A stretch of DNA of 26,310 bases, from the IMG/VR virus record IMGVR_UViG_3300025120_000459, positions 1 to 26,310 of that record; one strand, written 5' to 3'. Source of the stretch: a virus. The notes under the pieces were generated by a model, which was not told the origin of the DNA, did not search any database, and saw nothing but the letters and a program-made list of their open reading frames with translations. This document shows, piece by piece, positions 1 to 5,574 of the stretch (positions are counted from its first letter, which is position 1; each line of letters starts with the position of its first letter). The translations under genes were made by a program, and so were the position numbers.

Positions 1-1
1 G

Positions 2-238
2 AAAGTTGATGAATCAGTTAATGAAGGCATGTCTAAGGAGGCATTATACAGTCAAATAAGAGACATTATAGATTCTTTAGATAGTGGTGAGTCAGATGGT
101 ATTCCTCTCGATAATGAAACCGAAATGCTACTTCAACAGGAACTTCGTAGATTAAGAAAGATAATGAAATCTTTAAAAGAAGGCTCATTAACAAAGATTA
201 ATACGACATTAGAGAAAATTTATAAAAGTATTAAATAA
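2..238 (+). CDS. Conserved phage hypothetical protein, probably 5'-partial
   Basis: The reading frame is open to the left edge of the window, so the gene probably begins upstream. An internal ATG at 29 would give a 69-residue protein. The residues before that ATG (VDESVNEG) look like ordinary protein sequence, which favours a truncated longer gene. The visible part is charged and almost entirely helical, with an acidic middle (SGESDGIPLDNETE) and a Leu/Lys/Arg-rich C-terminal helix. No catalytic motif is visible. The stop TAA overlaps the next start as TAATG, so the two genes are probably co-transcribed and translationally coupled. I do not recognise a function; the position next to a small fibre-like protein suggests a late or structural context, but that is inference. 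Confidence 0.65.
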   Translation, partial: KVDESVNEGMSKEALYSQIRDIIDSLDSGESDGIPLDNETEMLLQQELRRLRKIMKSLKEGSLTKINTTLEKIYKSIK

Positions 239-615
239 TGCCAGCATCTAAATCTAAAGCAGACTTATACAGAGGTGGATCATCTTCGACTGATATCACT
301 ACAAACCAAAATTTTGAATTAAGAAATAACGCCGGTAATACTTACTTTAATATTGAAGGGCAAAACGGTACTGCTTTATTTAATACTGCTACTATTACCT
401 CATTAGTAAATTGCTCAGTGGTAAGTGGTTCTATGAGTGCCGGATTTTCTGTAAATGGTATGTCTACAGCTTCTTTCACCTTAAATCTAGGGGGAGTTAC
501 TATTGCAAAAGAAAATATTAGATTTATAGCTACTAATTCTAAAGTATACAGCACAGGTGATTCTACTGCTTCAGGATCATTTTTTGGGATTGATTTCCTC
601 AGATCAAATGCATGA
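238..615 (+). CDS. Small fibre-like structural protein, function unknown
   Basis: A 125-residue protein rich in Ser, Thr, Asn and Gly and low in charge. The first third (GGSSSTDITTNQNFELRN, then NTYFNIEGQNGTALFN) resembles the beta-strand and turn pattern of phage tail-fibre or head-fibre shaft segments. The remainder alternates hydrophobic and small residues, as in beta-rich virion proteins. There is no signal peptide, Cys or transmembrane segment. The start overlaps the preceding stop (TAATG), and no ribosome-binding sequence is visible. The gene ends at the boundary to a 110-base intergenic region holding a weak hairpin and a candidate promoter, so it probably closes a transcription unit. 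The structural role is inferred from composition only. Confidence 0.6.
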   Translation: MPASKSKADLYRGGSSSTDITTNQNFELRNNAGNTYFNIEGQNGTALFNTATITSLVNCSVVSGSMSAGFSVNGMSTASFTLNLGGVTIAKENIRFIATNSKVYSTGDSTASGSFFGIDFLRSNA

Positions 616-632
616 CGTCATAATTTCGTCAT
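612..632 (+). other. Weak inverted repeat overlapping a stop codon
   Basis: ATGACG and CGTCAT form a 6-bp stem around a 9-base loop. The left arm contains the TGA stop of the preceding gene. The same place holds the 10-base palindrome ATGACGTCAT. It could be a weak terminator, since an A/T stretch follows (ATTAAAATTT), or a protein-binding site. The stem is short, so this is tentative. Confidence 0.25.
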
Positions 633-640
633 ATTAAAAT

Positions 641-671
641 TTGGAGTCACAGGAGACTGTTCGTATATTTA
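641..671 (+). promoter_or_regulatory. Candidate Bacteroidetes-type promoter for the DUF932 gene
   Basis: TTG at 641-643, then 20 bases, then TATATTTA at 664-671. This fits the known Bacteroidetes arrangement of a -33 TTG and a -7 TAnnTTTG box, except that the last base is A, not G. Transcription would begin near 677, leaving a leader of about 48 bases before the ATG at 726. The 10-mer TTCGTATATT (660-669) recurs before the primase gene at 22940-22949. Confidence 0.4.
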
Positions 672-679
672 CGGGGTAA

Positions 680-695
680 GGTTGCAGCAGCAGCC
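680..695 (+). other. Possible 5'-leader hairpin
   Basis: GGTTGC and GCAGCC can pair as a 6-bp stem with one G-U pair around an AGCA loop. If transcription begins near 677, this stem-loop lies at the extreme 5' end of the DUF932 transcript, where hairpins can protect mRNA from decay. It is short, and the assignment depends on the predicted promoter. Confidence 0.25.
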
Positions 696-725
696 AGAAT
701 TAAATAGAAACCTAAATAATTAGTT

Positions 726-1559
726 ATGGAAGATTTAATGTTTTCAAACGATGTGAACTCAGAGTTCATGACCCGCGAGCAAATTCAAGAAGCTTGCCCA
801 GTTGCCTTTTCAGAAACTCCAAGTAGTGAAGTTTCTAAGCACTACACCCACATTCCTACAGATCGTGTTATTGACGATATGGAAAAACTTGGATGGGGTG
901 TTATTGATGCTAAACAAGTATCAGCTCGTAAGAAAGCTACTAAAGGCTTCCAAAAACACATGCTCGTTTTCCGTCACCCAGATTTGATGGTTGAGGGAAA
1001 AGATGGAGATGATGTTTGGCCTCAAATCATCATGACTAATTCCCACGATGGTAAAAATTCATTTACCTTCCAGGCAGGAATGTATCGATTTGTATGTTCT
1101 AATGGATTGGTAATTGCCGATCAAGAGTTTGGGAAAATGAAAATCCGCCATATGGGTTATGATTTTGAAGCTTTGCGTGGAACCATCGGAGAAATGGTTG
1201 AGAAATTGCCTCTTACAGTTGAGAGCATGAATAAGTTTAAAGGTACAGAATTGACTCAACCCCAAAAATATGATTTGGCTAGGAGAGCAATTGCAACTCG
1301 ATTTAAGCTACAAAAAGATCAAAAAGTCGATCAAGTTTATAAGATTGATTTGGATGAAGTATTGAGGCCCGTCCGTAAAGAGGATGCAGGAGATGACCTG
1401 TGGAGTGTATTTAATCTTGTTCAGGAAAAAGTTGTTGAAGGAGATTTTGAATATGTTTCGGGTGTTAAAATGCGTAAAGCTCGTAAAATTAAGAACTTTA
1501 AGCAGGATTTGGATGTTAACCAGAAGCTTTTTGAAATTGCAAAGGAATTTGCAGCGTAA
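726..1559 (+). CDS. DUF932 family phage/plasmid-type protein
   Basis: A 277-residue protein with the DUF932 hallmark RFVCSNGLV near residues 125-133, preceded by a beta-rich region and followed by a charged helical C-terminal half. DUF932 proteins are common on phages and plasmids; their biochemical role is not established. The gene stands alone: about 110 bases separate it from the upstream gene, a Bacteroidetes-like promoter and a leader hairpin precede it, and an 8-bp GC hairpin follows it. Of its 14 arginine codons, 11 are CGN and 3 are AGR, while the gp6-type gene in this window uses 13 AGR and 1 CGN. That difference suggests separate origin or selection for high expression. An alternative ATG lies at 741; 726 is chosen as the longest ATG start. 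No Shine-Dalgarno sequence is seen. Confidence 0.9.
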   Translation: MEDLMFSNDVNSEFMTREQIQEACPVAFSETPSSEVSKHYTHIPTDRVIDDMEKLGWGVIDAKQVSARKKATKGFQKHMLVFRHPDLMVEGKDGDDVWPQIIMTNSHDGKNSFTFQAGMYRFVCSNGLVIADQEFGKMKIRHMGYDFEALRGTIGEMVEKLPLTVESMNKFKGTELTQPQKYDLARRAIATRFKLQKDQKVDQVYKIDLDEVLRPVRKEDAGDDLWSVFNLVQEKVVEGDFEYVSGVKMRKARKIKNFKQDLDVNQKLFEIAKEFAA

Positions 1560-1583
1560 AAAAGCAGTTGCCATGTTGTTTAA

Positions 1584-1605
1584 GGGGGGAGTTGCCGCTC
1601 CCCCC
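1584..1605 (+). terminator. GC-rich hairpin after the DUF932 gene
   Basis: GGGGGGAG (1584-1591) and CTCCCCCC (1598-1605) form a perfect 8-bp stem around a 6-base loop, 25 bases after the DUF932 stop. It is the strongest hairpin I noticed in this very AT-rich window. No uninterrupted T-run follows (AATAACACTAAATA), so it is not a textbook intrinsic terminator, but an mRNA 3'-end or attenuating role is likely. It separates the DUF932 gene from the following cluster. Confidence 0.6.
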
Positions 1606-1627
1606 AATAACACTAAATAATATAATT

Positions 1628-1930
1628 ATGGGACTTAAAAATAAATATACTTCTCCTAAAGTTGAACTCCTTAATAAACTTAAAATTGGGAATGAAACTA
1701 GAGTTCTTAAAATAGAACTTATAGAAACTTCTAAGGTAAGAGATCATTATATCTACGAATGTCAATATGTTGAAAAAAAGAATATCCATCAAACATATAT
1801 TATTGCGGTAGATATTGAAGACGCTATAAGTCGTCTTGCAGAAATGGTTAAAATCCCGAGCGCTAATACTAGACATTTTATTTTAGGTAATGAAACTCTT
1901 TATGTTGATGAAAAGAAATCAGACAGTTGA
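1628..1930 (+). CDS. Hypothetical protein (100 aa)
   Basis: The start is placed at the ATG at 1628 (MGLKNKYTSP). The frame also opens at an ATG at 1568, but that would run through the GC hairpin and add an unnatural Pro/Cys-rich leader. The protein is mixed alpha/beta, with Lys/Glu-rich strands (TRVLKIELIE, HYIYECQYVE, TYIIAVDIEDA) followed by a helix (ISRLAEMVK). I recognise no domain or catalytic motif. The 3' end overlaps the next small gene by 23 bases, in a different frame, so it probably heads a cluster with that gene and the DUF458-like gene. The function is unknown. Confidence 0.7.
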   Translation: MGLKNKYTSPKVELLNKLKIGNETRVLKIELIETSKVRDHYIYECQYVEKKNIHQTYIIAVDIEDAISRLAEMVKIPSANTRHFILGNETLYVDEKKSDS

Positions 1931-2069
1931 ATTCGTAATGGAAAAAGCAGGACAATGGGGACTAAGATCAGAAGTAAGAGCTGAAGCTCTAGCTTTGATC
2001 AAAGAAGATCCAACCCTAGACACGGGTTCTGCGTATATTATGGCGGCTCGTGATTGGGATGTATTGTGA
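1908..2069 (+). CDS. Small hypothetical protein (53 aa) nested between neighbours
   Basis: An ATG at 1908, inside the end of the preceding gene, opens a 53-residue frame that covers the otherwise empty 1931-2065 gap and ends with TGA at 2067-2069. The protein starts MKRNQTVEFVMEKAGQWGLR and continues as a charged helical protein with an Ala-rich C-terminal half (EVRAEALALIKEDP, AYIMAARDW). Composition and the precise tiling with both neighbours make it a credible gene, although it is short. The following gene has a GTG whose last two bases form this gene's TGA (GTGA), the same coupling used elsewhere here with ATGA. I do not recognise a family. Confidence 0.7.
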   Translation: MKRNQTVEFVMEKAGQWGLRSEVRAEALALIKEDPTLDTGSAYIMAARDWDVL

Positions 2070-2515
2070 ATTTTAGAACAGTAAAAAATAAAAAAGTTAA
2101 TCCTGTTAATTACACAGCTAAGATAATCCAGGATAATCCTTTTGTTGAAACACATATTGGAACTGATTCTCAAAGAGTTGGTTCTAATATTAATTATGTA
2201 ACAGCTATTGCATATCGTTACCCAATGAGAGGGGTTCATTATATTTATTGTAAAGAAAAATTTTTTCTAATTAAAGATGATTGGATTAGATTATGGATGG
2301 AGACCGAAATGACAATGCAAATAGCAGAAAAACTTTCCAATAATCTTCCAGGGATTCGTTTTGAAATTGATATGGATTATAATGATGATGAATATTATAT
2401 GAGTAATAAATTGGTATCAGCTGCTAGGGGTTGGGCACAATCTTTTGGTTATAAAGTTAATATAAAGCCTAATAAACAAATAGCAACACGAGCCGCAGAC
2501 TATCATTGCAGATGA
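2066..2515 (+). CDS. DUF458/YkuK-like, predicted RNase H-fold protein
   Basis: A protein of about 149 residues resembling the DUF458 (YkuK) family, which is predicted to have an RNase H-like fold. The hallmark HIGTDSQ lies near residues 30-36, followed by beta strands (YVTAIAYRYPM, VHYIYCKEKFF), a long helix (METEMTMQIAEKL), an acidic strand (IRFEIDMDYNDDE) and a C-terminal ATRAADYHC segment matching the Ala-Asp ending usual in the family. Activity in the family is not established to my knowledge. The start is uncertain: GTG at 2066, overlapping the preceding TGA, is preferred, and a TTG at 2054 would add four residues. A nucleic-acid role in phage metabolism is inference. Confidence 0.75.
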   Translation: MNFRTVKNKKVNPVNYTAKIIQDNPFVETHIGTDSQRVGSNINYVTAIAYRYPMRGVHYIYCKEKFFLIKDDWIRLWMETEMTMQIAEKLSNNLPGIRFEIDMDYNDDEYYMSNKLVSAARGWAQSFGYKVNIKPNKQIATRAADYHCR

Positions 2516-2560
2516 ATTATTGGACATATACAACAACATATAAAAATTTAGAAATTAACT

Positions 2561-2570
2561 ATATTTATAC
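2561..2570 (+). promoter_or_regulatory. ATATTTATA start-proximal motif
   Basis: ATATTTATAC with its core TATTTATA at 2562-2569, three bases before the ATG at 2573. The same core precedes the genes at 5233, 7622, 17839 and 24664. It is a candidate late promoter element or start-region signal. Confidence 0.4.
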
Positions 2571-2572
2571 AC

Positions 2573-2782
2573 ATGGAACACCGACTAATAAAGGCTCTGA
2601 AAAAACAGGCAGAAGCAGACAAAGAAGAAGCACTACTTACCTTAGAAACCCTACTACATTCACCGGCTGGCATTGGTGAACATACCTCAGGGCATTTTTT
2701 AGAGGAGGGGCAAAAAGCACTTCAAAAACTAACTGATGCTGAGGATCAAATCGAAACTTTGAAATTACACTTTGGACATTAA
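2573..2782 (+). CDS. Conserved small phage protein of unknown function (69 aa)
   Basis: A short, strongly helical acidic protein. Residues 1-29 form an amphipathic helix (RLIKALKKQAEADKEEAL). A turn follows with SPAGIGEHTSGH, and then a second amphipathic helix (KALQKLTDAEDQIETLKL). The helix, P-x-GIGEH, helix layout resembles small proteins seen in many T4-like and marine phages, whose role I do not know. The gene follows a 57-base gap that contains the ATATTTATA motif three bases from the ATG. It overlaps the next gene by 11 bases. An alternative frame (2512-2679) overlaps it and was rejected. Confidence 0.75.
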   Translation: MEHRLIKALKKQAEADKEEALLTLETLLHSPAGIGEHTSGHFLEEGQKALQKLTDAEDQIETLKLHFGH

Positions 2783-3221
2783 TAAAATATTTGGGTCATT
2801 CAATTCATCATCTAGGGATGAAGGGAGTCTGTCTTCCTTTACACCCCCTAAAAGAATATCTGTAGTTGATGAAAATAGCCCCTCATATAAATTAGGAATG
2901 TTTCGGAAATTAATTTTAAACTATTTAAATTATACTACCCAAGTAATAGGTTTATTTGATAAAGCAGACCCAACGTTAGATATAAAGGATATTAAAAGAG
3001 TAGGTGAATTTATGCTTTATGAAAGAGCATATGATTATATTAAAGATATAGATTTACAAGATAAAAAACACATTAATGCTTTATTTAGAGAAGCTAAAAA
3101 TTCTAAAATAGATTTTGAATCCGCTTTAAATAAAAGTATAGACCATTTCGAAAATTTAGAAGAATATGAAAAATGTGCAGTTCTCAAAAAATACCTTGAT
3201 TTTTTAAATTTTTCATCGTAA
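2772..3221 (+). CDS. Hypothetical protein with a UVR-like C-terminal motif
   Basis: 149 residues from a TTG start at 2772, which lies inside the preceding gene's last codons. The next in-frame ATG (about 2898) would remove some 42 residues, including the Ser-rich N-terminus and a TPPKRI segment, so TTG is preferred but uncertain. The N-terminal ~35 residues look disordered and the rest is helical. Residues 117-145 (SALNKSIDHFENLEEYEKCA and the following LKKYLDFL) follow the pattern of the UVR motif (EYExAAxLRDxIxxL) found in UvrB, UvrC and McsA-type proteins. No catalytic residues are visible. A protein-interaction role is possible but unproven. Confidence 0.7.
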   Translation: MDINKIFGSFNSSSRDEGSLSSFTPPKRISVVDENSPSYKLGMFRKLILNYLNYTTQVIGLFDKADPTLDIKDIKRVGEFMLYERAYDYIKDIDLQDKKHINALFREAKNSKIDFESALNKSIDHFENLEEYEKCAVLKKYLDFLNFSS

Positions 3222-3244
3222 CTTCGTTATAAACAATAAAAATT

Positions 3245-3439
3245 ATGCAATATAGACAACACATTCAGAGGAAACTTGAAAACCTCGAAGCAAAATTAAA
3301 GCACGTTGAATACCATAATGGTAGAGGGAATCGACAGGAAGTGGAATCCGCTAAAAAACAGTGTGAAGATTTAGTTGAAGAGATTAAGGCGGCAGTTGAG
3401 CGAGAGCCGATGTCACCTAATGAACAGAACAAAGTATGA
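3245..3439 (+). CDS. Small coiled-coil protein (64 aa)
   Basis: A charged, nearly all-helical protein. Residues 5-50 show heptad spacing of Leu, Val and Ile (IQRKLENLEAKLKHVEY, then VESAKKQCEDLVEEIKAAVE), consistent with a two-helix coiled coil interrupted by a Gly/Asn turn (YHNGRGNRQ). The tail is short and polar. The stop overlaps the next ATG as ATGA, coupling it to the HD hydrolase. The start is an ATG in an A-rich context (AAAAATTATG) without a Shine-Dalgarno sequence. The function is unknown; an accessory role to the HD hydrolase is only a guess from coupling. Confidence 0.7.
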   Translation: MQYRQHIQRKLENLEAKLKHVEYHNGRGNRQEVESAKKQCEDLVEEIKAAVEREPMSPNEQNKV

Positions 3440-4209
3440 ACCTAACAGCTGAACAAATTCAGGGGAATTGGGATGAATTCACTGAAAATATCCACAAGTA
3501 TATTACAGGGGGGAGGAAGGAAAAACTTCTTGGGTTTTATAGAAAGTACGAAGAGCGCATTATGATAATGCCTGCTGCCCATAAAAAAGAATATCATAAT
3601 TCATTCCCAGGAGGATATGTTGAACATGTTAATCGGGTAGTACGTTGTGCTATTAAACAATGTCAATTGTGGGAAGAAGAAGGAGCAGATATGACTACTT
3701 TTACTGTAGAAGAATTAGTGTTTTCTGCTATTAACCATGATCTTGGAAAAATGGGGGATGAAGACAATGAATCTTATATCCCACAAACCGATAAATGGAG
3801 AAAAGAAAAACTAGGCGAGGATTATATGTTTAATAAACAAGTCCCGTTTGCTTCTGTTCCTGATAGAGGTTTATTTATGCTTCAATCTCATAATGTTAAA
3901 TATTCATTTAATGAAATGCTTGCAATCCAAACTCATGATGGGTTATATGATGTGGCTAATGAAAAATATCTTAAAGCATATATGCCCGAGCAAAAACCAC
4001 GTACTTCTTTACCATTCATTTTACACCAGGCGGATATGATGGCGGCTCGTATTGAATTTGAAAGAGAATGGTTACCTAAATTTAAAAATTCCGTGCCTCC
4101 CCAGGAGAAAAATTTTATATTGAACACAGAGTCTAAAAAATCAACTAAAGACAAAGCACTTTCCCAACTTGAAAGTAAAGGTCTTAAAGATTTATTTGAT
4201 AAATTATGA
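3436..4209 (+). CDS. HD-domain metal-dependent phosphohydrolase
   Basis: A 257-residue protein of the HD superfamily, whose members use a bound metal pair to hydrolyse phosphoesters of nucleotides or RNA. Visible ligands are His64 in PGGYVEHVNRV, the paired His101-Asp102 in INHDLGK, His167-Asp168 in IQTHDGLY, and His197/Asp200 in LHQADMMAARIE. The order H...HD...H...D and the GG(Y)xEH motif resemble the YhaM-type 3'-5' exoribonuclease HD domain without its OB domain. The substrate cannot be read from sequence; nucleotidase and RNase activity are both possible. It is coupled by ATGA overlaps on both sides, upstream to the coiled-coil protein and downstream to a membrane-anchored protein. Arginine codons are evenly split, 5 CGN to 5 AGR. 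Confidence 0.85.
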   Translation: MNLTAEQIQGNWDEFTENIHKYITGGRKEKLLGFYRKYEERIMIMPAAHKKEYHNSFPGGYVEHVNRVVRCAIKQCQLWEEEGADMTTFTVEELVFSAINHDLGKMGDEDNESYIPQTDKWRKEKLGEDYMFNKQVPFASVPDRGLFMLQSHNVKYSFNEMLAIQTHDGLYDVANEKYLKAYMPEQKPRTSLPFILHQADMMAARIEFEREWLPKFKNSVPPQEKNFILNTESKKSTKDKALSQLESKGLKDLFDKL

Positions 4210-4487
4210 TAGAAACAGTAGTCATCAGTATATTAGGGATATTAGTTGTAGTCTTAGGATTTACAACTCGTAATCTCTTACGTAAGAATGAAAAGCAAGA
4301 AGATATTCTTGCAGGATATATTACTTACTTAGATCAATTTAGTCGAATTATAGAAATCTCTGATGAGAAGCTCAAGAAAATTGATGAGCGTGGTATTTTT
4401 AAAAGTGATGACGAAATAGGTTTCATTTTTCAGCAAATTACAGATCTTCAGGGAATTCTATCTAAATTTAGGATAGATAAATTATGA
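4206..4487 (+). CDS. Small membrane-anchored protein (93 aa)
   Basis: Residues 2-21 form one hydrophobic helix (ETVVISILGILVVVLGF), followed by a basic segment (RNLLRKNEK), predicting a single transmembrane anchor with a cytoplasmic soluble part. The soluble part is helical and charged, ending with DEIGFIFQQITDLQGILSKF. Both ends overlap neighbours as ATGA (HD hydrolase before, late sigma factor after), so the three genes are translationally coupled. I do not recognise an enzymatic motif. It may tether a complex to the membrane; the coupling to the sigma factor is seen, the role is not known. Confidence 0.75.
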   Translation: MIETVVISILGILVVVLGFTTRNLLRKNEKQEDILAGYITYLDQFSRIIEISDEKLKKIDERGIFKSDDEIGFIFQQITDLQGILSKFRIDKL

Positions 4488-5221
4488 GCACATTACCCCC
4501 TAGAAAAAGGAAGAAGAAAACCAAAAATATGTATTTTACCCAGGATACAGAGGATGCTATTGTTAGATACAATGGCTCTTCTGATCCCGAGGAAAGAAGT
4601 AGAATTTATCAGGAAGGAATCCATTATGGATTTTTTAAGCTTACGGAAAATATTATACATACCTTTAAATTTTATTATACAGAGGTAAATGAAATTGAAC
4701 ATCTTCAACATGAAGTAATTACATTTCTATTAGATAAAATTCATTTATTTGATCCTACACGTGGAACCAAAGCGTTTTCATATTTTGGTACGATTGCAAA
4801 GCGGTATTTAATTATACAAAATACTAAAACTTACAAAAAACGAGTAGATAAAGCCCCAGTGGATGAATTACACCATAATTTAAAATACTCATATGATATG
4901 GATTATGATCCTATGGAAAAGGATAAGGATTCTATTTTTATGGATGAGTATATTAAATATTGTAATTCAATCCTTACGGATTTATTTCCTAAATTAAGGG
5001 ATGCTCAAATAGCAGATGCTATTTTATCTATTTTTGCTTCCAGAGATCAGTTGGATGTATTTAATAAAAAAGCACTATACATCTATATAAGGGAAATGGT
5101 TGATGCCAAAACTCCCCAAATTACTAAAGTCGCCAGTAAATTAGGAGATATTTATAAAGCCCATTATCTCTTTTATAAAGAAAATGGATATACTAATTTT
5201 AAAGATACTTCATATTTATAA
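4484..5221 (+). CDS. gp55: gp55-type late-transcription sigma factor
   Basis: A 245-residue protein resembling the gp55-type RNA polymerase sigma factors of T4-like phages, which direct host polymerase to late promoters. After a basic N-terminus (PPRKRKKKTK), residues ~20-118 look like sigma region 2: a helical segment (LTENIIHTFKFYYTEVNEI), a core-binding helix (LQHEVITFLLDKIHLFD), and the DNA-melting/-10 segment (KAFSYFGTIAKRYLIIQN, then a basic KTYKKR). The acidic middle and helical C-terminus lack a clear region 4, as expected for gp55, which needs no -35 contact. T4 gp55 is shorter, about 185 residues. The gene is coupled by ATGA to the membrane protein upstream and precedes the baseplate genes. 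A sequence ATATTTATAAATA spans its stop codon. Confidence 0.85.
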   Translation: MSTLPPRKRKKKTKNMYFTQDTEDAIVRYNGSSDPEERSRIYQEGIHYGFFKLTENIIHTFKFYYTEVNEIEHLQHEVITFLLDKIHLFDPTRGTKAFSYFGTIAKRYLIIQNTKTYKKRVDKAPVDELHHNLKYSYDMDYDPMEKDKDSIFMDEYIKYCNSILTDLFPKLRDAQIADAILSIFASRDQLDVFNKKALYIYIREMVDAKTPQITKVASKLGDIYKAHYLFYKENGYTNFKDTSYL

Positions 5222-5224
5222 ATA
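5212..5224 (+). promoter_or_regulatory. ATATTTATA motif combined with TATAAATA before the baseplate block
   Basis: TATTTATA at 5213-5220 overlaps TATAAATA at 5217-5224, giving the palindrome TATTTATAAATA. TATAAATA is the T4 late-promoter -10 consensus. The ATG at 5233 lies 8 bases further on. The site overlaps the end of the late sigma gene and precedes the three-gene hub block. It is the only gap between genes where I found TATAAATA in the + orientation. Confidence 0.45.
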
Positions 5225-5232
5225 AAATAAAT

Positions 5233-5574
5233 ATGGGGCAGTTAGACAAAAATATATTTGGTAAAAAAAAATTCTCTAATATTTTAGAAGAAATTTATAA
5301 CAATCAAAAGAAAAAAGAAGAACAAATTTCAACTCTTATATCGGAGCTAAAACCTTTAATACAGGATATTGGAGATGCTACTTTAGTTGTTCCTCTTCTT
5401 AAAGAGTATTTAGAAATTTCTGTTAAGAATGATGAGCAGCTTATTAAAATGGCTACTATTGCTCAACGTGCTATCCAAAGTGATGGAGTTGATGATGGGA
5501 ATTTTGGTATGACTGAAGATGAGAAACAGCAATTACTAAATGAAGTAAAGAAATTCAAAGACGATAAGAAATAA
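5233..5574 (+). CDS. Conserved phage hypothetical protein (113 aa)
   Basis: An all-helical, charged protein that opens the baseplate hub block. Residues 14-45 form a Lys/Glu-rich helix (LEEIYNNQKKKEEQISTL). A conserved-looking central stretch follows (GDATLVVPLLKEYLEISVKN, then DEQLIKMATIAQRAI), and then a Gly/Asp linker and a C-terminal helix. I associate this central stretch with small proteins next to structural genes in T4-like marine phages, with no known function. Its TAA overlaps the ATG of the gp5-type gene (TAATG). Chaperone or assembly functions would fit the position but are not shown by sequence. Confidence 0.7.
   Translation: MGQLDKNIFGKKKFSNILEEIYNNQKKKEEQISTLISELKPLIQDIGDATLVVPLLKEYLEISVKNDEQLIKMATIAQRAIQSDGVDDGNFGMTEDEKQQLLNEVKKFKDDKK

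Noticed and set aside
1308-1613. Minus-strand frame of 101 codons opposite the DUF932 gene
   Set aside because: It mirrors a well-supported + strand gene, has Phe/Asn/Leu-rich antisense composition, and there are no other minus-strand genes.
1568-1627. Upstream ATG for the gene at 1628
   Set aside because: It would translate through the GC hairpin and add an odd Pro/Cys-rich leader; the ATG at 1628 fits better.
1919-2239. Minus-strand frame of 106 codons
   Set aside because: It lies antisense to the 53-aa gene and the DUF458-like gene, with no start context or recognisable content.
2512-2679. 55-residue frame starting with an ATGA overlap after the DUF458-like gene
   Set aside because: It is rich in Thr, Tyr, Arg and Asn and low in complexity, and it overlaps the 69-aa gene at 2573, whose helical, GIGEH-containing sequence looks far more like a real protein and has the ATATTTATA motif before it.
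5148-5157. ATATTTATAA inside the late sigma gene
   Set aside because: It lies in coding sequence about 80 bases before the next start and is probably chance in AT-rich DNA; it is counted against the motif's specificity.
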